Assembly: GCA_046081125.1 (NCBI GenBank)
Contig: JBJTVH010000084.1
Coordinates: 1 to 32,190, forward strand
Length of the DNA stretch: 32,190 nt
Direction of reading: 5' to 3'
From: JBEIFW01 sp046081125
GTDB taxonomy: Bacteria; Actinomycetota; Acidimicrobiia; Acidimicrobiales; Ilumatobacteraceae
Shown piece after piece: positions 8,979-15,426 of the stretch (position 1 is the first letter of the stretch; each line of letters starts with the position of its first letter). The notes beneath the pieces are model-generated. The model did no database searches and was not told where the DNA came from. It saw nothing but the letters and a program-made list of their open reading frames with translations. The position numbers and the translations under genes are program-made.

Positions 8979-9266
8979 TCAGTCGACGATCTCGGAGATC
9001 TGCATCACCGGCGTGATGTTGGTGTAGTTCGCGACGTCGGCCATCACCTTGGCGGTGTCGGGCGAGCCCATCGCCGCCTGCATGGCGGCCATCGACTCGA
9101 ACTCGAAGTGGACGGCCGCCACGTACGGACCGTTGACGCCCTTGTCGATCTCCGCTCCCGGCAGCCCCCAGGCGGCGACCGCCATCGGGACGTGGGTGGC
9201 CTTGTAGTAGTCGTGGTCGAAGGTGGAGCCCTCGGCCGAGGGATAGAAGACGCTGACGCGGAGCAT
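8979..9266 (-). CDS. EthD domain protein
   Basis: 95-residue ferredoxin-like fold protein of the EthD family (dimeric alpha-beta barrels found beside oxidative catabolic genes). Recognisable pieces are RVSVFYPSAEG at the start, FDHDYYKATHVP (17-28, with the conserved His), and VHFEFESMAAMQAAM. The ATG at 9266 is seven bases downstream of a TAACCT -10 box, so the mRNA is probably leaderless. The biochemical role of EthD proteins is poorly known. It lies just behind the amidohydrolase-SDR-nitrobindin operon on the same strand but seems to have its own promoter. Confidence 0.8.
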   Translation of the reverse strand: MLRVSVFYPSAEGSTFDHDYYKATHVPMAVAAWGLPGAEIDKGVNGPYVAAVHFEFESMAAMQAAMGSPDTAKVMADVANYTNITPVMQISEIVD

Positions 9267-9273
9267 GCCGGCG

Positions 9274-9279
9274 AGGTTA
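9274..9279 (-). promoter_or_regulatory. -10 box TAACCT of the EthD gene, overlapping the nitrobindin stop codon
   Basis: TAACCT on the minus strand ends seven bases before the EthD ATG at 9266. Its first three bases are the TAA stop codon of the nitrobindin gene (9277-9279), so promoter and stop codon share bases. Confidence 0.55.
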
Positions 9280-9747
9280 CGCCTGCCGGCGCAGCTCGGC
9301 GACGAGGTGGCGCTGCAACGGCTGGCCGACGGCGGCCATGTCGAGCTCGTAGCGCAGCACGTCGCCGTCGACGGTGTAGCGGCGCCGCAGTTGCGACACC
9401 TCGAGCGCGCTCGGCGACCGCAGGACCGCGGTCGTCGTCACGTCGAGCACCCCGCCGCCGGCGGTGACGGCGAACGTGCCCACGGAGAGCTCGGCGTGGC
9501 CGGTGGGTTGGGCCAGCGACCATTCGACGGCCCCGTCGGCCCCCGGGCGCAGGTAGCCGGTCTCACGGTGCAGCGGGCGGCCGTCGTCGTCGGCCCGGGT
9601 GCGCTGCTCGTAGGCCAGGAACGGCTTGCCCGGCACCGCGGTGAACGTCGCGGTCTCGACGTAGCCGAACCCGGAGATGGTGGGGTAGGCGCCGGCTCCC
9701 GCACCCTCCCAGGTGCCCACGAGCGCCGACAGGTCGGTGATCGCCAT
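9277..9747 (-). CDS. nitrobindin-family heme-binding beta-barrel protein
   Basis: 156-residue protein of the nitrobindin/THAP4-like FABP-fold family, a 10-stranded barrel that binds ferric heme and reacts with NO or peroxynitrite. The family hallmark GTWEGAGAGAYPT is at 11-23. The C-terminal MAAVGQPLQRHLVAEL places His147 where the proximal heme ligand of plant and human nitrobindin lies. The start ATG overlaps the TGA of the SDR gene by one base (TGATG), so the two are translationally coupled. It ends with TAA, unusual in this G+C-rich window and shared with the EthD -10 box. Confidence 0.85.
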   Translation of the reverse strand: MAITDLSALVGTWEGAGAGAYPTISGFGYVETATFTAVPGKPFLAYEQRTRADDDGRPLHRETGYLRPGADGAVEWSLAQPTGHAELSVGTFAVTAGGGVLDVTTTAVLRSPSALEVSQLRRRYTVDGDVLRYELDMAAVGQPLQRHLVAELRRQA

Positions 9748-10586
9748 CAGCCGGGGTTCTCGCCGGCGACGGCGCGACGCATGCGCTCCAGGGCGAACGG
9801 CGCCATGTCCGGATGGGTGAGGATCCAGAATCGCTTGTCCCGCACGGCGTCGCGCACCGTCACGGCCAGGTCCGCGGGGTCGAGACCGTTGGCGACGGCC
9901 TGCTCGGCCATGCTCCGGAACAGCTCCCAGTTCCCCGCCGCGGCGGGGTTGGCCGCGGGGAGTGAGCCGAGCGCGTCGGTGGGCCAGTTGCGCGTGGAGT
10001 CGAGGATCTGGGTGCGGACCCAACCCGGGCACAGCACCGACACCCCGACGGCCGATCCCTGCAGGCGCAGGGAGTGGTAGAGCGATTCGGTCAGGCCGAC
10101 GACCGCGTGCTTGGTCGCGTTGTAGGGCGCCATCCCGGGCGACGCCGTGAGCCCCGCCATCGAGGCGGTGGTGACGACGTGCCCTTCGTCCTGGGCGACG
10201 AGCGTGGGCAGGAAGGCGCGGATGGTGTGGACGACGCCCCACAGGTTGACGTTCACCACCCACTCCCACGACGACAGCGGACCGTTCCAGGCGTCGCCCG
10301 CACCACCGACGCCGGCGTTGGCGCACACCACGTGGGCACCACCGAGTTCCTCGACGGTGAGCGCGGCGAAATCGGCGACCGCAGCGGCGTCGGTGACGTC
10401 GAGTGTCACGGCGAGCACCCGGGCGCCCTCGGCGCGAAGCGACGCCGCGGCGGCGTCGAGCGCGTCGCGCTGCACGTCGGCGATGGCCACCGCCATGCCG
10501 TCGGCGGCGAACCGCCGGGCCAGGGCCAGACCGATGCCGCTGGCGCCACCGGTGATGGCCGCGACCCTGCCGGACAACGACTCCAT
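9747..10586 (-). CDS. short-chain dehydrogenase/reductase
   Basis: 279-residue classical SDR with TGGASGIG (12-19), NAG (90-92), catalytic Ser about 142, YNATK (Tyr155, Lys159) and CPGWVRTQ after the active site. The C-terminal 90 residues (ANPAAAGNWELF to the end) are typical of actinobacterial SDRs of unknown substrate. The ATG at 10586 overlaps the amidohydrolase TGA (TGATG) and has GGGAGG six bases upstream (10593-10598), so I choose it over a GTG one codon earlier. It is the middle gene of a three-gene operon. Confidence 0.88.
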   Translation of the reverse strand: MESLSGRVAAITGGASGIGLALARRFAADGMAVAIADVQRDALDAAAASLRAEGARVLAVTLDVTDAAAVADFAALTVEELGGAHVVCANAGVGGAGDAWNGPLSSWEWVVNVNLWGVVHTIRAFLPTLVAQDEGHVVTTASMAGLTASPGMAPYNATKHAVVGLTESLYHSLRLQGSAVGVSVLCPGWVRTQILDSTRNWPTDALGSLPAANPAAAGNWELFRSMAEQAVANGLDPADLAVTVRDAVRDKRFWILTHPDMAPFALERMRRAVAGENPG

Positions 10587-11602
10587 CACCTACCTCCCAA
10601 CCGGTAGGCGCGCCGGGCCGTGCCCGCGAGCAGGTCGGCCCGCTCCGCCGGGGAGTACCCCGCGGCGATCTTCTTGAAGGCGTTCCACAGCACGACGTAG
10701 CCGATGCCCTCCTTGTCGACCGGGAAGTTCGACTCGAACATGCACCGGCCCGGCCCGAAGGCGTCGATGACGGCGCGCAGGTCGTCGCCCCACACGGCGA
10801 CCACCTCGTCGGACGTGGGCGGCGCGGCGCGCTCGGGCCAGCCGTCGCCGTAGATCCGCATCCCGATCCCGCCGACTTTCACCACCACGTTCGGGCAGGC
10901 GGCGAGTGCGGGCCACTGGCCGCGGGCGAAGGCCCGGGTCTCGGCCGTCCGGCCGTCGTAGGCGCCGATGCCGAGCGGGCCGCCCACGTGGTCGAGCACG
11001 ATCGTCGTGCCCGGGGCGGCCTGGGCGAGGCCGACGAGCTCGGGAAGTTGCGGGTGGTAGAGCCAGGCGTCGAACGAATGGCCCCGCTCGCCGAGGCGGA
11101 CCACGCCTCGGCGGAACTCGGGGTCCGCCATCAAGCCGCCCGGCGTCGACGCGGCGCGCGACGACGGAGCGGACCCGGTGGGCTCGTGAGCGACGCGGTG
11201 GCGGATGCCGCGGAAGCGACCCTGCCCGGCGGCTTCGTGGGCGGCGAGCGCCTCGTCGAGTTGATCGAGCGGCAGGCGCAGGTCGCACGTGGACACGATG
11301 CCGGCGATCTCCGCCGCGCCCGCTCGGCGGGCCGACTCGGCGGCGAGACCGGCCACGAACTCGGTCTCACCGACGGTCGACAGGTGGCGGGGGCCGTCGG
11401 TGCGGTACGCCCAGCCGCACTCGACGAACACGGTCTGCACCACCCGGTGCCCGGCGCCGGTGTCGGCCTGGAGATCGTCGAGGAGGTAGCGGGTCATGCC
11501 CTTGTGCTCCCACAGATGGTGGTGGGGATCGACGATCTCGGCGTCGGGGTCGACGACGTCCTCGACCGTGCGGGCCAGCCAGTCGGCGTCCACGGTGTAC
11601 AT
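10586..11602 (-). CDS. amidohydrolase 2 family (TIM-barrel lactonase/hydrolase)
   Basis: 338-residue metal-dependent hydrolase of the amidohydrolase-2 superfamily (lactonase or decarboxylase types). Motifs: VDPHHHLWEH (25-33, metal-site His), QTVFVECGW (56-64), GIRHRVAHEP, VLDHVGGP (barrel His) and MFESNFPVDK near the C-terminus, where many relatives have GSDWP. First gene of an operon with the SDR and nitrobindin genes. ATG 11602 is chosen because TACGGT lies exactly seven bases upstream, predicting a leaderless transcript; the frame opens three codons earlier at 11611. Substrate not determinable. Confidence 0.87.
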   Translation of the reverse strand: MYTVDADWLARTVEDVVDPDAEIVDPHHHLWEHKGMTRYLLDDLQADTGAGHRVVQTVFVECGWAYRTDGPRHLSTVGETEFVAGLAAESARRAGAAEIAGIVSTCDLRLPLDQLDEALAAHEAAGQGRFRGIRHRVAHEPTGSAPSSRAASTPGGLMADPEFRRGVVRLGERGHSFDAWLYHPQLPELVGLAQAAPGTTIVLDHVGGPLGIGAYDGRTAETRAFARGQWPALAACPNVVVKVGGIGMRIYGDGWPERAAPPTSDEVVAVWGDDLRAVIDAFGPGRCMFESNFPVDKEGIGYVVLWNAFKKIAAGYSPAERADLLAGTARRAYRLGGR

Positions 11603-11609
11603 GGCGCGC

Positions 11610-11615
11610 ACCGTA
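11610..11615 (-). promoter_or_regulatory. -10 box TACGGT of the amidohydrolase operon (leaderless)
   Basis: TACGGT on the minus strand, seven bases before ATG 11602. The position decides the start choice. Confidence 0.6.
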
Positions 11616-11659
11616 CCGCCTGGTGCCCGTCAGTCGATCCGGCGGTCGCGCCGGACTCG

Positions 11660-11706
11660 TTCTGTGTGCAGCACGGCCGGCCGGAGCGGCCGTGCTGCAC
11701 ACAGAA
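11660..11706. repeat. perfect 20-bp inverted repeat with 7-base loop
   Basis: Arms at 11660-11679 and 11687-11706 are exact reverse complements (beginning TTCTGTGTGCAGCACGG); the loop is GCCGGAG. It lies between two divergent genes and upstream of both predicted transcription starts, so it is neither a terminator for them nor part of their mRNAs. It could be a large operator, a REP-like or MITE-like element, or a separate structured RNA. The sequence shows the repeat; its function is open. Confidence 0.85.
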
Positions 11707-11708
11707 GC

Positions 11709-11770
11709 GGGGGGAGGGGTGGGGGGTTCGGGAGGGGTGGGGGGTCCGGGGGGTGTGGGGGGAGGGGTGG
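11709..11770 (+). repeat. G-run tract with 18-bp direct repeats, potential G-quadruplex
   Basis: Nine runs of three to six G on the plus strand, separated by one to three bases. GGGAGGGGTGGGGGGT begins at 11712 and again at 11730, with GGGAGGGGTGG once more at 11760. It satisfies the G3+N1-7 quadruplex pattern at least twice over and sits 25 bases upstream of the -10 box of the quinone oxidoreductase gene. Confidence 0.75.
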
Positions 11771-11795
11771 AGCCGGCGCTGGGTGACGGGCGGGC

Positions 11796-11801
11796 TACGT
11801 T
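11796..11801 (+). promoter_or_regulatory. -10 box TACGTT of the quinone oxidoreductase gene (leaderless)
   Basis: TACGTT ends seven bases before ATG 11809. No Shine-Dalgarno is present between them. Confidence 0.6.
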
Positions 11802-11808
11802 CCGGACC

Positions 11809-12789
11809 ATGCGACGCTGGCGAGTGCACGAGTTGGGTGAGCCCGATCAGGTGATGGCTCTCGAGGAGATCGACCGCCCCGAGCCCGGGCCCGGACAGGT
11901 GGCCATCGACGTCGGCGCCGTCGGCCTGAACTTCCCCGACGTGCTGCAGATCCGAGGCGGCTACCAGGTGAAGCCGCCGCTGCCGTTCACCCCGGGTGGC
12001 GAGATCGCCGGGACGATCGGGGCCGTCGGTGACGGGGTCACCGGCTGGTCGGTGGGGGACCGGGTCCTGTGGATGGGCAACGGCGGCCTGTCGGAGCGGG
12101 TGCTCGCTGCGGCGTCCGCCCCGTTCCCGCTGCCGGACTCGATGCCGTTCGACAAGGCCGCTGCGTTGTTGACCAACTACGGCACGACCCTGTTCGCGCT
12201 GCGCGACCGGGCCCATCTCGCCGCCGGCGAGACGATGCTCGTTCACGCCGGGGCTGGCGGGATCGGGTCCTCGGCGATCCAGATCGGCAAGGCGATGGGA
12301 GCCACCGTGTACGCGACGGCGGGCGGCCCGGAGAAGAAGGCGATCCTCGAGCGACTCGGCGTCGACGCCGCGATCGACTACCTCAACGAGGACTTCGTCG
12401 AGGTGGTCAAGGACCTCACCGGCGGCAAGGGCGTCGACGTGATCTACGACCCGGTCGGCGGCGACACGTTCGACCGCAGCCGCAAGGTGATCGGGTGGGA
12501 CGGCCGGATCCTGATCATCGGGTTCACGTCCGGCCGCATCGCCGACTGCCCCACCAACCACGTGCTGCTGAAGAACTACTCGCTCGTCGGCGTCCACTGG
12601 GGCGCGTCGCTCGGCCGCAATCCCGGCGCGTTGCGTGCGGCGTTCGACGACCTGTGCGTGTTGTGGGACAACGGCGGTATCGACCCGTTGATCATGAAGA
12701 CCACGCCGATGGCCGAGGCGCCCCAGAGCCTGATGGCGCTGTCGAGCCGGGCGAGCTACGGCAAGATCGTCATCGCGCCCGGCGCGTGA
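11809..12789 (+). CDS. zinc-free NADPH:quinone oxidoreductase-family protein
   Basis: 326-residue medium-chain dehydrogenase/reductase of the quinone oxidoreductase (QOR) group. The GroES-like N-domain has VGLNFPDVLQIRGGYQ (38-53), with no zinc-ligand pattern. The Rossmann domain has VHAGAGGIGSSAIQIGKAMGA (from 145), and DVIYDPVGGDTFDRS follows. NADPH-dependent reduction of quinones or enoyl compounds is the family activity; the substrate is unknown. The protein starts at ATG 11809, with a leaderless-type promoter. Its stop overlaps the GTG of the next gene (GTGA), so it forms a two-gene operon with the luciferase-like monooxygenase. Confidence 0.88.
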   Translation: MRRWRVHELGEPDQVMALEEIDRPEPGPGQVAIDVGAVGLNFPDVLQIRGGYQVKPPLPFTPGGEIAGTIGAVGDGVTGWSVGDRVLWMGNGGLSERVLAAASAPFPLPDSMPFDKAAALLTNYGTTLFALRDRAHLAAGETMLVHAGAGGIGSSAIQIGKAMGATVYATAGGPEKKAILERLGVDAAIDYLNEDFVEVVKDLTGGKGVDVIYDPVGGDTFDRSRKVIGWDGRILIIGFTSGRIADCPTNHVLLKNYSLVGVHWGASLGRNPGALRAAFDDLCVLWDNGGIDPLIMKTTPMAEAPQSLMALSSRASYGKIVIAPGA

Positions 12790-13703
12790 GCACGACGATG
12801 CGGTTCTCGGTGTGGCCGTCGTTCCAGCGGCCCTGGGACGAGGTGCTCGAGCTCGCCCGGATGGTCGAGGCCGACGGCTGGCACGGCCTGTGGTACGCCG
12901 ACCACTACATGCCCGACACCCCCGACGGCGCCCCGTCGGACGGCGCCGGCCTCGAGTGCTGGTCGGTGCTCGCCGGCCTCGCCGCAGCCGTGCCCCGCCT
13001 GCAGCTCGGCTCGCTGGTGTCGCCCACGACCGTCCACCACCCGGCGGTCCTGGCCAAGCGGGCCTGCACGATCGACGTGATGTCGGGTGGCCGGCTCGTA
13101 CTCGGCGTCGGCGCAGGCTGGCAGGTCAACGAGCACCGGGCCTACGGCATCGATCTGCCTCCGCCGGGGGTGAGGGTCGACCGGTTCGCCGAGGCGCTGG
13201 AGATCCTGCGAAGCCTGCTGCGCAACGACCGCACCACCTTCGCCGGCCGCCACTTCCGCGTCACCGACGCGCCGTGCGAACCCAAAGGTGTCGGACCGCT
13301 CGAGCTGATGGTCGGCACGGGAAGCCCACGCATGTGCCGGCTCACGGCCCGCTTCGCCGACCACTGGAACTCGTGGGGCAACCACGCCGAGTTCACGGCC
13401 CGCCGGGAGCGGCTGCTCGCGGCGTGCGTGCGCGAGGGCCGTGACCCGGCGACGCTGCGGGTGTCGGCGCAGGCGCTGCTGTTCCTCCAGGACGACCCCG
13501 ATGCTGCGCCCGGCGTGCTCGCCCGGGCCCCGGGCGACCGGTCGCTGGCGGGGACCCCCGAGCAGCTCGTCGAGCAGATCGCCTGGTATGCCGAGCAGGG
13601 GGTCGACGAGTTCATCGTCCCCGACTTCACCCTCGGCCCGACGGCGGCCGCACGGACCGAGGCCTACCAGCGCATCCGCACGGAGATCGTCGCCGCCCTG
13701 TGA
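12786..13703 (+). CDS. luciferase-like F420/FMN-dependent oxidoreductase
   Basis: 305-residue TIM-barrel flavin- or F420-dependent enzyme of the bacterial luciferase-like family. Recognisable parts are WHGLWYADHYMP near residue 40, LGSLVSPTTVHHPAVLAK, DVMSGGRLVLGVGAGW and AGTPEQLVEQI near the C-terminus. These match the actinobacterial F420-type oxidoreductases more than true luciferases, but the cofactor cannot be settled by eye. GTG 12786 overlaps the upstream TGA by three bases; an in-frame ATG four codons later (12798) is the alternative. It ends 63 bases before the convergent crotonase gene. Confidence 0.85.
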   Translation: MSTTMRFSVWPSFQRPWDEVLELARMVEADGWHGLWYADHYMPDTPDGAPSDGAGLECWSVLAGLAAAVPRLQLGSLVSPTTVHHPAVLAKRACTIDVMSGGRLVLGVGAGWQVNEHRAYGIDLPPPGVRVDRFAEALEILRSLLRNDRTTFAGRHFRVTDAPCEPKGVGPLELMVGTGSPRMCRLTARFADHWNSWGNHAEFTARRERLLAACVREGRDPATLRVSAQALLFLQDDPDAAPGVLARAPGDRSLAGTPEQLVEQIAWYAEQGVDEFIVPDFTLGPTAAARTEAYQRIRTEIVAAL

Positions 13704-13766
13704 CCGGTTGGCGCTGCTGGCGCGGTCGAGGGCCCGAGAGCGCGCTCGTCGTAGCGGACGGATCGC

Positions 13767-14585
13767 TCAGAACCGGGGCGGGCGACGCTCCCGCAGCGCC
13801 GTGACGCCTTCGGCGTACTCGGCGGTGCCCATCGCGGCGTCCATGCGGCCCAACGACTCGCGCACCGACGCCGCCGGGTCGTGGCGGAGCAGGTCGGTGA
13901 CGAGCTGGCGCTTGGTGGCCGCCACGGCGGCCGGCCCGACCGTCGTGGCCAGCGATCGGGCGTAGTCCTGCACGTGGGCCGTCAGCGCCTCCGGATCGGG
14001 GAGCACGGCGTTGAACAACCCGTGGGGCGCCTCGGCCGCGGTGACGATCCGGCCCGACAGCAGCAGGTCGGCCGCGTGGGTCGGACCGACGAGGCGGGGC
14101 AGGATCCACGACAAGCCGTACTCGGCGGGCAGCCCGAGCTTGGGTGCCGCGGTGGTGAGCTTGGCGCCGGCGGCCGCGAAGCGCAGGTCGCAGAAGCAGA
14201 CGAGCGCGAGTGCGACCCCGGCGCACGCCCCGTTGACCGCGGCGATCACCGGGAACCGCAGGCCCCACAGTGCGGTCAGCTCGGCGTCGAGGCGGGCGTC
14301 GACGCCGTAGCCGGGGGTGCGGGCGTCGATGGGCACCCCGGTGTCGTAGCTGCCACGCTCCACGTGACCGGCCAGGGCCTGGCTGTCGCCGCCCACCGAG
14401 AACGCCGGCGGGGTGCCGGTGATCACCACGACCCGCACCGCCGGATCGGCCTCGAGTTCGGCAAGGATCCAGCGCAGCTCGGTGTGCATCCGGCCCGTCC
14501 ATGCGTTGTGGCGGTGCGGGCGGTGGAGCCAGATCGTGGCCACCGCACCGTCGAGTTCGTACCGGGTGGCCTTGAGCTCCGTCAC
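13767..14585 (-). CDS. crotonase-fold protein (enoyl-CoA hydratase/isomerase family) lacking both hydratase glutamates
   Basis: 272-residue crotonase superfamily member. The oxyanion-hole loops are present: FSVGGDSQAL (63-71) and NGACAGVAL (118-126). At the two positions where true enoyl-CoA hydratases carry catalytic Glu, I read Ala (GVAL about 123-126) and Lys (AAPKLGL about 146-152). A classical hydratase reaction is therefore doubtful; an isomerase, hydrolase or other crotonase activity is more likely. GTG 14585 starts four bases after the stop of the second DUF202 gene; the longer frame to 14636 overlaps that gene. Last gene of the operon that begins at 15388. Confidence 0.85.
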   Translation of the reverse strand: MTELKATRYELDGAVATIWLHRPHRHNAWTGRMHTELRWILAELEADPAVRVVVITGTPPAFSVGGDSQALAGHVERGSYDTGVPIDARTPGYGVDARLDAELTALWGLRFPVIAAVNGACAGVALALVCFCDLRFAAAGAKLTTAAPKLGLPAEYGLSWILPRLVGPTHAADLLLSGRIVTAAEAPHGLFNAVLPDPEALTAHVQDYARSLATTVGPAAVAATKRQLVTDLLRHDPAASVRESLGRMDAAMGTAEYAEGVTALRERRPPRF

Positions 14586-14589
14586 GGCA

Positions 14590-14940
14590 TCAGGTTCGCG
14601 CCGGGAGCACGAGCGCCACCACGAACGCGGCGACACCGACGGCGATCACGCCGAGCGCGACGGGGAGCAGGTCGACCGGACGGGCGACGGCCCGGGCCAG
14701 ACCGGGGGCGCGCCGGCGCCGGGCCTGCCAGGCGCCGAGCAGCCAGGTGGCGACGCCGAGGGCGAGCACCGCCAGCCCGGCGATGCGCCGGGTGCGGTCG
14801 CCGCCGAGCCACGGCACGTCGCGGAACACCACCGCCCCGCAGGCCACGAGGGCGAGGCCGCTGCGCCCCCAGGCCAGGTCGGTGCGCTCCGAGGCCATGC
14901 CGTCATCGATCTCGTAGTCGGTACCCCCGGGTGAGGTCAT
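14590..14940 (-). CDS. DUF202 (YidH-like) membrane protein, second copy
   Basis: 116-residue protein with three hydrophobic helices (about 28-48, 53-73, 88-112). The DUF202 signature SERTDLAWGRSGLAL is just before and within the first helix. Its ATG overlaps the TGA of the first DUF202 gene by one base (TGATG), and the crotonase GTG follows four bases after its stop. DUF202 proteins have no firmly assigned function and often occur as tandem pairs, as here. The two copies differ in the helices but share ERTxLAWxRxxLAL, so they may form a heterodimer (inference). Confidence 0.8.
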   Translation of the reverse strand: MTSPGGTDYEIDDGMASERTDLAWGRSGLALVACGAVVFRDVPWLGGDRTRRIAGLAVLALGVATWLLGAWQARRRRAPGLARAVARPVDLLPVALGVIAVGVAAFVVALVLPART

Positions 14941-15311
14941 CAGGAACCCAAGACTGCGAGCACGAAGGCGACGACCGCGACGATCCCGATGACGACCGTG
15001 ACGATCCCGGCGATCGGCGAGGGTGGCAGCGGTTCGCGCTGGCGCATCGCCCGCTCGTTGCGCTCCCACTGCCGGTAGCTGACGGCGGCGATCAGCACAC
15101 CGAGCCCGATCAGCGGCAGGCCGATGAGACGCCGGCCGCCGGGCACGTCGAACGGCGGTAGGAGCTGGGTGACGGCGAGGCCGGCGGTGATCAACGCGAG
15201 CGCGGTGCGCATCCAGGCCAGGAAGGTGCGCTCGTTCGCGTAGGAGAACCGCGGGTCGGGTTCGGTGCCGACCGAGCGCAGCGGCGGCCGTCGGCCGGGG
15301 CGGCGGTTCAC
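14940..15311 (-). CDS. DUF202 (YidH-like) membrane protein, first copy
   Basis: 123-residue inner-membrane protein with the DUF202 signature ANERTFLAWMRTALAL (about 25-40) and three predicted helices, preceded by a basic N-terminus (NRRPGRRPPLR). The start is GTG 15311, whose GTGA overlaps the stop of a 26-codon small ORF. No Shine-Dalgarno is visible, so translation probably depends on coupling to that ORF. Function unknown. Confidence 0.8.
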   Translation of the reverse strand: MNRRPGRRPPLRSVGTEPDPRFSYANERTFLAWMRTALALITAGLAVTQLLPPFDVPGGRRLIGLPLIGLGVLIAAVSYRQWERNERAMRQREPLPPSPIAGIVTVVIGIVAVVAFVLAVLGS

Positions 15312-15388
15312 ACCTGCGGACCGTGGACGCGGGTCGGCACCTCGGCGAGGTCCAGGCGGCCGGTCGGCGCCTGCGGAGCATCGGTCAT
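15308..15388 (-). CDS. small ORF of 26 codons heading the DUF202 operon
   Basis: ATG 15388 opens a 26-residue frame (MTDAPQAPTGRLDLAEV... ending GPQV) whose TGA overlaps the GTG of the first DUF202 gene. Support: a TACGGT -10 box six bases upstream makes the ATG the 5' end of a leaderless mRNA; 22 of 25 codons after the ATG end in G or C; and the composition is normal with acidic residues. It may be a leader peptide, a small protein, or only a device to bring ribosomes to the GTG. No homologue recognised. Confidence 0.55.
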   Translation of the reverse strand: MTDAPQAPTGRLDLAEVPTRVHGPQV

Positions 15389-15394
15389 GCGGTC

Positions 15395-15400
15395 ACCGTA
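15395..15400 (-). promoter_or_regulatory. -10 box TACGGT of the small ORF/DUF202 operon
   Basis: TACGGT on the minus strand, six bases before ATG 15388. It lies back to back with the plus-strand -10 box at 15414, with 13 bases between the two hexamers. Confidence 0.55.
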
Positions 15401-15413
15401 GAGGTGCCGGGGA

Positions 15414-15419
15414 TACCCT
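15414..15419 (+). promoter_or_regulatory. -10 box TACCCT of the 2-hydroxyacyl-CoA lyase gene (leaderless)
   Basis: TACCCT ends exactly seven bases before ATG 15427. The matching -35 region (about 15391-15396) would fall on the opposite-strand -10 box. Confidence 0.6.
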
Positions 15420-15426
15420 CGGGCCC

